A program made the translations under genes and the position numbers. This document shows positions 1 to 5,859 of a stretch of DNA of 8,664 nt, one piece after another. Under the pieces are notes generated by a model. It was not told the origin of the DNA. It worked only from the letters and a program-made list of their open reading frames with translations, and searched no databases. The stretch is from Deltaproteobacteria bacterium. Lineage in GTDB: Bacteria > Desulfobacterota > Desulfobacteria > Desulfobacterales > JAABPS01. The stretch covers positions 1-8,664 of the forward strand of contig JAFDFT010000069.1 in the NCBI GenBank assembly GCA_019309685.1, read 5' to 3'. The stretch's first letter is position 1. Each line of letters begins with the position of its first letter.

Positions 1-165
1 AACCGGAGACGTCTGATCGTCACGCTTTACCCAGAGGTTATCACACCCAAGATTTTTCAATTGCTGGACCGGTGTGGGAAAAGAACCCAGCGGGATCCAT
101 GCCAATTTTTCTTTTAGCTCAGGATAATGTCTAAGCAGGGCAGGGGGGGTGTTTTTCTCAGTCAT
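1..165 (-). CDS. PLP-dependent ACC deaminase / D-cysteine desulfhydrase family enzyme (N-terminal 55 codons, cut by window edge)
   Basis: Only the first 55 codons are inside the window. They read HYPELKEKLAWIPLGSFPTP, then VQQLKNLG and LWVKRDDQTSP. The PLG.FPTPVQ segment followed by LWVKRDD is the usual N-terminus of fold-type II PLP enzymes of the 1-aminocyclopropane-1-carboxylate deaminase/D-cysteine desulfhydrase family, which release ammonia plus 2-oxobutyrate from ACC, or pyruvate, sulfide and ammonia from D-cysteine. The PLP-binding lysine lies beyond the edge, so substrate choice cannot be judged. The ATG at 165 overlaps the last 8 bp of the permease gene (ATGACTGA) and follows an AAGGA-like ribosome site, which suggests translational coupling. 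The family assignment is good; the exact enzyme is open. Confidence 0.75.
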   Translation of the reverse strand, partial: MTEKNTPPALLRHYPELKEKLAWIPLGSFPTPVQQLKNLGCDNLWVKRDDQTSPV

Positions 166-1516
166 TCCAGTTTTCCTTTTTCATAAGGTCGTTGAGATTG
201 GTTCCCTGGGCTTTGAGATATCTCTTTCGCAGCCAGTAATATGTGATACCTGAGATGATGAAAAGGATAAAACACCCTATTTTCAAAGGCGTTTTAAGAT
301 CGACAATAAGAATAAGTCCGAAAAAGAATACCATCAGGATACCGATACCCGGACAAAACCATCGCCAGAATCCTTTCAGCTTAAAACCGGATTTGCTGTA
401 ATGTTCAGGATAAAGAGAAGGGAACTTCATAGAAGCAAGCATTACGGGAAAAAAGATGATGAGTCCGCCAAGTGCCGCATACGAAGCAAGGGTTTGAAGG
501 GAAAACCCGGAAATGATTCCGATAACCGAAAAGACCCAGACAAAGAACAAAAGTGTATGAGGTGTACCGAATCGTTTGTTTACTTTGCCGATTTTTTCTG
601 GGAATATCCCGTCGCTCACGATCATCATAAGAGATTTGGTTCCGTAAAGGAAAAGCGCATTTAGCGTTGTGGTAAGGGCCAGGATGGCACCCCCGATGAT
701 AAAAAAGAGAACGCCTCCCTTACTGCAAATGGCTTCACTGACACTTATCAAGGGTTCCGCATAGGTTTTCAGATTTTCAAGAGGAACGGCGCCAACCGTG
801 GCTATGGCGACAAGAATATATATCAATGCTATTACGGGAAAGGCGATAAAAAAAGCTCTGGGTATGACCTTGCCCGGATTTACGATTTCACCGCCAAGCT
901 CAATGATCGCGTTTGAACCGAAGTACGTAAACGTCAGCAGCGCTACTCCCAGAAGCAGATTTCCGCTTCCCTTTTCTAACATATTGGAGAAATTCGGAAT
1001 ATTTATTTCTGTAAAACCTGAATATGCGTAGTAAAGTAGTGCAGATATAAGTATCAGAACAAGGATTCCCTGGATCTGAGCCGCAAGCTTAACACCGAAG
1101 ACGTTGATTACCAGAAACAGGGTGACAAGGGCGAGAGCAAAAATTGTAATAGAAATCTCCGGGAAAATAACCTGCGCATATTTTGCGCATCCGATGGCAT
1201 AAAGCGGAATCTGTCCGAAAAAGGATGCCAGGGCATATACCCATATACCGACAAAAGCAAGACCCGGCGATATCATCCGGCTCGGATATTTATAGTTCCC
1301 TCCTACGGTGGGTATTGCCGAGCCGAGCATGGCAAGCGGCAGCATACTGATAAATACAGGGATAACGGCCAAAGAGTAGGCAATGGGAAGAGCCTGGCCG
1401 GTAATTTTGAATACGATACCTGTAAAAACGAAAATCCCGCCGCCGATGGTTCCTCCGATGGCGATAAACGTTACTTCCGGAAGGCCGAGTACCCGCTTTA
1501 GTCCTGATATTGTCAT
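158..1516 (-). CDS. APC-family amino acid permease
   Basis: A 452-residue integral inner-membrane transporter of the amino acid-polyamine-organocation superfamily, typical in length and with about 12 hydrophobic segments. The family fingerprint is clear. TM1 carries the unwound glycine-rich substrate-binding stretch GGTIGGGIF (residues 21-29). TM6 and the following loop carry FTYFGSNAIIELGGE and then IVNPGKVIPR (196-220), matching the FxYxGxxxxxExxxExxNPxxxxPR signature. The C-terminus is short and basic (YYWLRKRYLKAQG). The ATG at 1516 has GAGGTG a few bases upstream, overlapping the stop region of the preceding broken gene (8 bp gap). Its 3' end overlaps the PLP enzyme start, so permease and enzyme probably act together: import of an amino acid that the enzyme deaminates. 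Substrate specificity is not readable from sequence. Confidence 0.9.
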   Translation of the reverse strand: MTISGLKRVLGLPEVTFIAIGGTIGGGIFVFTGIVFKITGQALPIAYSLAVIPVFISMLPLAMLGSAIPTVGGNYKYPSRMISPGLAFVGIWVYALASFFGQIPLYAIGCAKYAQVIFPEISITIFALALVTLFLVINVFGVKLAAQIQGILVLILISALLYYAYSGFTEINIPNFSNMLEKGSGNLLLGVALLTFTYFGSNAIIELGGEIVNPGKVIPRAFFIAFPVIALIYILVAIATVGAVPLENLKTYAEPLISVSEAICSKGGVLFFIIGGAILALTTTLNALFLYGTKSLMMIVSDGIFPEKIGKVNKRFGTPHTLLFFVWVFSVIGIISGFSLQTLASYAALGGLIIFFPVMLASMKFPSLYPEHYSKSGFKLKGFWRWFCPGIGILMVFFFGLILIVDLKTPLKIGCFILFIISGITYYWLRKRYLKAQGTNLNDLMKKENWND

Positions 1517-1524
1517 TTTTCACC

Positions 1525-1782
1525 TCACATCTTGAATTTTTTCGAACTGAAATGGTAAGGAACGGAATGCAGCATGATTCCTTTAAAAATAGATAGAGCC
1601 CGTGGGATGTTTTTCCGGGTCACATCTTCACCCAGTGCTTTTCGAATATACTCCAGGAAATGAAGCATCTTTTTTCCAAAGGGTTTGACCGGACGAACCG
1701 TGCTGAGCATCAGAAGACATCCTGTGCAGTATATGGCGGTCTGATCTCCTTTTGACCGGTCCAGCGTTATCAGCTGCTTCAT
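1525..1782 (-). CDS. C-terminal part of the broken iron-sulfur oxidoreductase
   Basis: An 85-codon open stretch from the internal ATG at 1782; the same frame is open back to a TAA at about 1815. It carries TAIYCTGCLLML (C19, C22 of this fragment), the closing cysteine pair of the second CCG domain, then a helical basic tail ending SSKKFKM. There is no ribosome site of its own in front of the ATG, and no small protein family is expected to begin here, so it is read as the 3' remnant of the upstream gene and not as an independent gene. Its stop at 1525 lies 8 bp before the permease start. Confidence 0.75.
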   Translation of the reverse strand: MKQLITLDRSKGDQTAIYCTGCLLMLSTVRPVKPFGKKMLHFLEYIRKALGEDVTRKNIPRALSIFKGIMLHSVPYHFSSKKFKM

Positions 1783-1793
1783 GGAGTTTTTAA

Positions 1794-2702
1794 TCAGGTC
1801 GATGACGTTGAATTATTCGCCCCTGCTGCCATTCCGCAGCACAGGCCGTTGTCTTTATTTAATGGTGTTTCTTTTACTTCCAGGCCGAGTTTTTTCAGGA
1901 GCTGCCGTTGCTTTTCCATGAATGTATTCCCCAGGATACGGCCGTGGCACGAGTCATGGATTACGGCGCTTCCAGTCAGCGTTTGCTTGATTTCAAATGT
2001 TCCTCGCTCAATTTCCTGGAAGAACCAATCCGTAAAGAAAGTGGTTTTGAAATCAAATGTCGCGCCGAACTGCTCAGGCAGAACGGTTGTAAACATATTG
2101 TAGCAGGCCGGGCATGTAAAGACCATCTCTTCAATATCTTTGTTACTATAAAAACGGGTAAGTTTCTCCGAAGTGTCTTGAGCTTTATCCAAAAGGCCTG
2201 TTCTAAAATACATCTCACCGCAGCAAAGATCCCACCTGCCCCACACCGGCAGTTTTTCGAAGATCATGCCGGTTGCAAGCAGAGGCATGCTGAGCAGATT
2301 GCATCCGGGATATAGAACCGTTTTGGCAGGAGGGGTGTCTGTGTCCCATTTTTGATGAAGGGTCTTTTCGATCTGGTCATATTTCAGATCTTCACGAAAA
2401 TTCGGCCGTTTTCCAGGCAAAAGATAACTCGCTCTTTTTGGCAGGCCATCATTATCATAGCGTTCTTTCATTCCGAAAAGGATTCTTTCGTACGGGTGGG
2501 CATCGTTGGGGCAGAATATATTACATGCGTAGCAGCTTATACACTTTTTAAGAATACCGGACGTATTTCCCTGGTTAATATTTTTAATTTCAAGGATGGC
2601 ATCTTCCACGGTATAATCAATGTATCTGCAGTTCACCAGGCATTGGCCGCATTCCTGACAATTGTCCCAGTTTAAGGTTTCTCTCAGCTTTTCTTTTTCC
2701 AT
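1794..2702 (-). CDS. N-terminal part of the broken iron-sulfur oxidoreductase (ferredoxin domain, first CCG domain, most of second)
   Basis: 302 residues from the ATG at 2702. Cluster 1 ligands are C15, C18, C21, C25 (CQECGQCLVNC); cluster 2 ligands are C54, C57, C60, C64 (CISCYACNIFCP). The first CCG domain has C134 (YPGCN), C160-C161-G (CCGEMYF) and C197/C200 (CPAC). The second begins with C252 (HDSCHGR) and C288-C289-G (CCGMAAG) but loses its last cysteine pair to the frameshift. The last five residues (STSST) are out-of-frame translation. The frame is open upstream to an ATG at 2810, but those extra 36 residues overlap the end of the preceding gene and look non-coding, so the ATG immediately before EKEKLRETLNWDNCQECG is preferred. 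The ribosome site there is weak (GGA about 9 bases upstream). Confidence 0.8.
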   Translation of the reverse strand: MEKEKLRETLNWDNCQECGQCLVNCRYIDYTVEDAILEIKNINQGNTSGILKKCISCYACNIFCPNDAHPYERILFGMKERYDNDGLPKRASYLLPGKRPNFREDLKYDQIEKTLHQKWDTDTPPAKTVLYPGCNLLSMPLLATGMIFEKLPVWGRWDLCCGEMYFRTGLLDKAQDTSEKLTRFYSNKDIEEMVFTCPACYNMFTTVLPEQFGATFDFKTTFFTDWFFQEIERGTFEIKQTLTGSAVIHDSCHGRILGNTFMEKQRQLLKKLGLEVKETPLNKDNGLCCGMAAGANNSTSST

Positions 2703-2775
2703 TAATAAAGATCCGTTTTCACAAAGTGATACCCACTGTGTCTCTTTCCAAAGATAGGAGACGCAGTTGCGATTT

Positions 2776-3138
2776 CTATTGTTCGACCAGCCAATCGCTG
2801 GCTTCTTCAAATGAGTTAAAGGCCTTAACTTTTTGTCCGGTGAGGACTTGATAAGCTTTGAGCATAATCTTCAGAGGCTTTGTGATACCAATAACGGCGG
2901 ACGCCTTAAGGTAAGGCTCCGCTAGTTTCCCGTATTCATTGAACTTTTTCCATGTTTTTCTATCATAATTCGCGTTAGTAACATCTGTCATGTCAAGGAC
3001 AGAGTCCTTTGGTTGTGATTCATATTCTCGTTTAAGTTTTATCAGTACATCTTCGATTTTTTCAACTTTTATATCTTTGTAATCTATAAAGAGGATTTTT
3101 TCCCCTTTGTGTTCGATCCATTTTACTCTGTCTGGCAT
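2776..3138 (-). CDS. Small SpoIIAA/STAS-like protein
   Basis: 120 residues, soluble, no signal peptide or membrane segment. The pattern is a short N-terminal beta region (WIEHKGEKILFIDYKDI), a helix, a strand with SVLDMTDVTNANYD, a strand AVIGITKP, and a C-terminal helix NSFEEASDWLVEQ. The ending in which a phenylalanine or similar is followed by an acidic helix and A..WL is typical of the SpoIIAA-like/STAS family (SEC14-CRAL-TRIO-like fold), mostly uncharacterised small proteins thought to bind ligands or partner proteins. I cannot name a function. The ATG at 3138 has an excellent ribosome site (AGGGAGG, 5 bases upstream). It sits behind a 153 bp gap from the thiolase and 73 bp before the iron-sulfur gene, so it may begin its own transcript. 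Family call moderate; reality of the gene high. Confidence 0.75.
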   Translation of the reverse strand: MPDRVKWIEHKGEKILFIDYKDIKVEKIEDVLIKLKREYESQPKDSVLDMTDVTNANYDRKTWKKFNEYGKLAEPYLKASAVIGITKPLKIMLKAYQVLTGQKVKAFNSFEEASDWLVEQ

Positions 3139-3291
3139 ATACGCCTCCCTATTATTTCAATTACTTTTCATGTACAAATTGTTCTGATCATTTAAATTTT
3201 CAATAAGGCACAATGGACAAAGTTGTTGCGTTCTAACAACAAACTTAATCTGTGCTCATTTGAATGTTTTCTATTTATAGATGGCCACTAA
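3139..3291 (-). other. AT-rich gap between thiolase and STAS-like gene, candidate promoter region with a small hairpin
   Basis: 153 bp without a gene. It is AT-rich and contains a 6 bp inverted repeat GTTGTT/AACAAC with a 7-base loop (3222-3227 and 3235-3240). The hairpin is weak and not followed by a T run in the direction of transcription, so it is not a convincing terminator. It could be an operator-like site. No clear -10/-35 pair could be fixed. Length and composition fit a promoter for the downstream STAS-like gene, iron-sulfur protein and permease genes, but this is inference. Confidence 0.35.
3144..3150 (-). promoter_or_regulatory. Strong ribosome binding site of the STAS-like gene
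   Basis: AGGGAGG on the minus strand, 5 bases before the ATG at 3138. It is close to the ideal Shine-Dalgarno sequence and fixes this start. Confidence 0.75.
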
Positions 3292-4542
3292 TTAAAAACC
3301 AGCCTGAAGGATGGTAATAACCATGGCGGCTTCTTCAATGCCTATGTTACCCCCACCGTTTTCTGCAAGTGCGATACGGGGATTTTTCACCTGGCGACCG
3401 CCTGCTTCTTCGCGCAGCTGCCAGACAAGCTCAGCAATCTGGGCAGCGCCGGTTGCGCCCACCGGGTGTCCCTTGGATTCGAGCCCTCCTGAGGGATTAA
3501 TGGGCAGTTTTCCATCAAGCGCCGAGTGACCCTCTTCTGCAAAAATACCGCCTTCACCCTTCGGACAAAACCCGAGAGCTTCAGTCTGGGCAACTTCACC
3601 ATATGCGGTAGCATCGTGAAACTCTGCCACATCAATATCTTCCGGACCTACACCCGCTATCTCATACGCTTTTTTCTTATGGCGCTCCCCAAGATCATGG
3701 TCACCGATATTTCTGTCCATTCCGCCGCCGAGTACTGCGGCCAGAATTTTTACAGGTTTGGATGCGCCGATTTTTTTAGCATACTCTTTTGAGCAGATGA
3801 TGACGGCCGACGCTCCATCACCCACAGGCGAGCACATGGGACGCGTTAACGGATAGGCAATCGTTGGGGCCTCGAGGACTTCTTCAACCGTAAAAGGCAT
3901 CCGGTACTGGGCATATGGATTGTGCACGCTGTTGTTATGATTTTTAGCGCTTATTACAGCAAGCTGTCTTTGGGTCAGGCCGTATTTGTCCATGTGCGCT
4001 CTTGCACCCATGGCGTAAATATCCATAAAGGCGCTTCCCCCTGAGCTTTTTTTTGCCGGTTTTTCACCTGAGGTCTTGGCTGCTTTTTGTTTTTTTTCTG
4101 CATCCTCTTTCATGGCTTTAACCAGCATCTCGATGATTTCAACATCTGCCGAAGCAGAGAACAGTTTCAGGCGTTTCTCCCTGTCTTCCATGAACATTTT
4201 TTCCATGCCAAGCACCAGCCCCACGTCGTGAAGCCCAAGGGCGATATCCATCCATGCAGTCTGTAGCGCGGTGGCAGATGAGCAGCATGCGTTTTCAACG
4301 TTTGTTACAGGGATATCTCCGATCCCCATGGCCCTGAGTACAACTTGGCCCCTGATAGACTCTTGCCCGGTTACCAATCCCTGGTAGGCGTTGCCTACAA
4401 CTGCGACTTGTATATCATCTTTTGATACACCGGCATGTTTAAATGCGCTGTCGCATGCTTCTGCGGCCAGTGACTTCATGTTTTTATCCATGTGTTTACC
4501 GAAGGGTGTCATCCCGACACCAATAATGTAGACATCTCTCAT
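3292..4542 (-). CDS. SCP2-type thiolase (acetyl-CoA acyltransferase family)
   Basis: 416 residues, thiolase superfamily, closest in style to the SCP-x/archaeal-type group (non-decarboxylating carbon-carbon cleavage or condensation of 3-oxoacyl-CoA with CoA). Visible features: N-terminal DVYIIGVGMTPFGK; nucleophilic cysteine in NVENACCSS (C86, with C87 beside it); PVGDGASAVIICS; HDA (H309) in the AEFHDATAYGE segment; NPSGG then GHP (H359) in ESKGHPVGATG. The last motif, AENGGGNIG, has no cysteine where classical thiolases have CGGG, as is usual in the SCP2 group. A lysine/alanine-rich low-complexity loop (about 142-168) separates the two halves. The ATG at 4542 follows AAAGGA at about 10 bases and lies 33 bp after the dehydrogenase stop. 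It probably does the final cleavage of the acyl-CoA made by the ligase; chain-length specificity is unknown. Confidence 0.9.
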   Translation of the reverse strand: MRDVYIIGVGMTPFGKHMDKNMKSLAAEACDSAFKHAGVSKDDIQVAVVGNAYQGLVTGQESIRGQVVLRAMGIGDIPVTNVENACCSSATALQTAWMDIALGLHDVGLVLGMEKMFMEDREKRLKLFSASADVEIIEMLVKAMKEDAEKKQKAAKTSGEKPAKKSSGGSAFMDIYAMGARAHMDKYGLTQRQLAVISAKNHNNSVHNPYAQYRMPFTVEEVLEAPTIAYPLTRPMCSPVGDGASAVIICSKEYAKKIGASKPVKILAAVLGGGMDRNIGDHDLGERHKKKAYEIAGVGPEDIDVAEFHDATAYGEVAQTEALGFCPKGEGGIFAEEGHSALDGKLPINPSGGLESKGHPVGATGAAQIAELVWQLREEAGGRQVKNPRIALAENGGGNIGIEEAAMVITILQAGF

Positions 4543-4575
4543 TTTAACTTTATCCTTTCATGCTGTTTTCATTCG

Positions 4576-5352
4576 TTATTTGTCTTCCCAGATGGCAGCT
4601 TTAACAAGTCGTTTTCGCGCAAATGGGAGCAGCCATGAGGCAAATCGTAATAGCGTGAGTTTCATCATCCAATGAACCTTTTTCCCATGGGCGGCTTTCC
4701 ACACAGTATCCGCCACCTGTTCAGGCGTTATATCAATACCAAGCTTTTCTATGCTTGCCGCTTTTCTTTCCTGTTCAAGCAAAGGAGTCTGAACGTAAGG
4801 TACCAAAATATCGCTTACTATAATATCATGCCGCTCGAATTCGATATTCAGAGCTTCTGTAAGGCCTCTCACCGCGAACTTGGTTGCTGAATAGGTTGCC
4901 AGCTCAGGTGTGCCATATATGGCAGAAGCAGAGCACATGCTAATGATACGGGAATCCTGCGTGTTTTTTAAAACATTAAAAGACGCGTAAATAGAATTTA
5001 TAACACCTTTCAGGTTCACTTCCACTTCTTTTATCTGATCTGCGTGCTCAATTTCTTCAAAATAGCCCATGCGGAGAATGCCGGCACAATTAAACAGCAC
5101 ATCCATTCTTCCGCCGGTATGGCTGGAAAAAAAGCTTACAGACTCCTTTACCATTTCAGGCCTGGAAACATCTGTTTTTTTAAAACAGGAATTATTTTCA
5201 CCTATCTGTTTTGAAAGGTCGGAAAGAGCTTTTTCGTCTATGTCAAACAGGCCTGCAAACCATCCTTTTTGGGCAAAGAGAATGGCCGTGGCCCTACCAA
5301 TTCCTGAAGCGGCACCTGTTATAAAAATAGTTTTTTTTGAATTTATATTCAT
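4576..5352 (-). CDS. Short-chain dehydrogenase/reductase (SDR), NAD-type
   Basis: A classical SDR of about 258-261 residues. Counting from the GTG at 5361, it has the cofactor motif TGAASGIG (15-22), an aspartate at the end of beta-2 (D40, GLFDID) favouring NAD(H) over NADP(H), NCAG (91-94) in place of NNAG, and the catalytic set N116, S144, Y157 and K161 (YSATK). The C-terminus has a hydrophobic/basic stretch (MKLTLLRFASWLLPFARKR) that could touch the membrane. The start is ambiguous: GTG at 5361 has no ribosome site, whereas ATG at 5352 is preceded by GGTGA at a 5-base spacing, so ATG is chosen. The likely job is oxidation of a 3-hydroxyacyl-CoA or another secondary alcohol ahead of the thiolase, inferred from position between ligase and thiolase. 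Gap to thiolase 33 bp. Confidence 0.9.
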   Translation of the reverse strand: MNINSKKTIFITGAASGIGRATAILFAQKGWFAGLFDIDEKALSDLSKQIGENNSCFKKTDVSRPEMVKESVSFFSSHTGGRMDVLFNCAGILRMGYFEEIEHADQIKEVEVNLKGVINSIYASFNVLKNTQDSRIISMCSASAIYGTPELATYSATKFAVRGLTEALNIEFERHDIIVSDILVPYVQTPLLEQERKAASIEKLGIDITPEQVADTVWKAAHGKKVHWMMKLTLLRFASWLLPFARKRLVKAAIWEDK

Positions 5353-5357
5353 ATTGT

Positions 5358-5362
5358 TCACC
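5358..5362 (-). promoter_or_regulatory. Ribosome binding site deciding the SDR start
   Basis: GGTGA on the minus strand, 5 bases before the ATG at 5352. The alternative GTG start at 5361 is itself part of this motif and has no purine-rich site in front of it, which argues for the ATG. Confidence 0.5.
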
Positions 5363-5382
5363 GAAGAGTATCTGAAATAGAA

Positions 5383-5715
5383 TTATATGTCATCAAGGAT
5401 TTTTCCAGTCCTTGCTTTTTCAACGACATTATCGAATTCCGGGCCCAGGTCCGCTCCAAGCTCCTTTGCCCGTTTTTTTGCCCACAACCCCACGTTCCTT
5501 GAATCTTTATAGAATGAATCATCCCTGGGAGTCTTGGTATCGAATTCAGAGAGCCGCTGTGATTCAGTCTGGTGCAGGACAACTCTCGACAAAACCCTTT
5601 TGAGGTCGTTGGATTTACATGCATGGCATTTGACCTGCGATTCCTCGTGTGATTTAAAAATCAGCGCGCTTGTGATTTTTCCACATATTTTGCATTGATA
5701 TTCGTATATTGGCAT
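5383..5715 (-). CDS. FmdB-family zinc ribbon protein
   Basis: 110 residues starting MPIYEYQCKICG, the standard opening of FmdB-type zinc ribbon proteins. Zinc ligands are C8, C11 (CKIC) and C30, C33 (CHAC). Behind the ribbon comes a polar region with SRNVGLWAKKRAKELG and a helical end (VVEKARTGKILDDI). The family is small, cytoplasmic and poorly characterised; FmdB was originally described as a putative regulator of formamidase/amidase genes. Here it lies 21-30 bp before the dehydrogenase, between ligase and thiolase modules, so it could be a regulator or a small protein partner of the acyl-CoA enzymes; neither is shown by the sequence. The ATG at 5715 has AAAGG about 9 bases upstream. Confidence 0.85.
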   Translation of the reverse strand: MPIYEYQCKICGKITSALIFKSHEESQVKCHACKSNDLKRVLSRVVLHQTESQRLSEFDTKTPRDDSFYKDSRNVGLWAKKRAKELGADLGPEFDNVVEKARTGKILDDI

Positions 5716-5756
5716 AATAATTTACCTTTAACAAATTCGCAAAAACCATATTTTTT

Positions 5757-5832
5757 CACAAAGCCGCTAAGGACGCCAAGAAAAAACCACATAATCTTGA
5801 TGGGTTAACTTTGTGACCTTGGTGACTTAGTG
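5757..5832. repeat. Imperfect inverted repeat made of degenerate tandem 8-mers
   Basis: The left arm (5757-5780) and the reverse complement of the right arm (5809-5832) agree at 17 of 24 positions, and three more positions can form G-U pairs in plus-sense RNA. Each arm is three tandem units of the form CRCNAAGN: CACAAAGC, CGCTAAGG and CGCCAAGA on the left, and the reverse-complement units CTTTGTG, CTTGGTG, CTTAGTG on the right. The 28-base centre is AT-rich. It fills most of the gap between the ligase and the zinc ribbon gene. It looks like a dispersed non-coding repeat; elements built on CAAAG/CTTTG units are known to me from several bacterial genomes, but copy number here cannot be checked. 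Confidence 0.6.
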
Positions 5833-5859
5833 CGAGATTAAGCTTTTTACGAAAGTATC

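Larger units (their letters stand above)
1525..2702 (-). pseudogene. HdrD/GlpC-like iron-sulfur oxidoreductase with two CCG domains, broken by a single-base frameshift
   Basis: One gene split over two frames. The first frame ends GLCCGMAAGANN and then runs into a foreign STSST and a stop. The other frame, starting right after a TAA at the same point, reads FNVIDLIKNSMKQ and continues to the CTGC motif that normally follows CCG in this domain. Adding one T in AATAATTC (minus strand, near 1811-1812) joins them into a continuous 392-residue protein, a usual length for HdrD-like proteins. Domains: two N-terminal [4Fe-4S] motifs, then two cysteine-rich CCG domains, as in heterodisulfide reductase D, GlpC and related soluble or membrane-associated electron carriers. 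It probably passes electrons between a redox partner and the membrane quinone pool or a thiol/disulfide system; the partner is unknown. It may be a true mutation or a sequencing indel, since the rest of the gene is intact. Confidence 0.85.

Noticed and set aside
1805..1820. Programmed -1 frameshift site in the iron-sulfur gene
   Set aside because: The junction AATAATTC is not a canonical slippery heptamer and no obvious stimulating hairpin follows, so mutation or sequencing indel is preferred.
1908..2315. Plus-strand 135-codon open frame
   Set aside because: It lies opposite the iron-sulfur gene, whose cysteine motifs prove the minus strand codes; its translation shows no family pattern.
2703..2810. 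N-terminal extension of the iron-sulfur protein from an ATG at 2810
   Set aside because: It overlaps the end of the STAS-like gene, the 36 residues look random, and the ATG at 2702 stands directly before the conserved ferredoxin start.
3215..3232. Possible sigma-54 promoter (TGG ... TTGC) in the gap before the STAS-like gene
   Set aside because: The GG to GC spacing is 11 and not 10 bases, and it points to the plus strand, where there is no gene.
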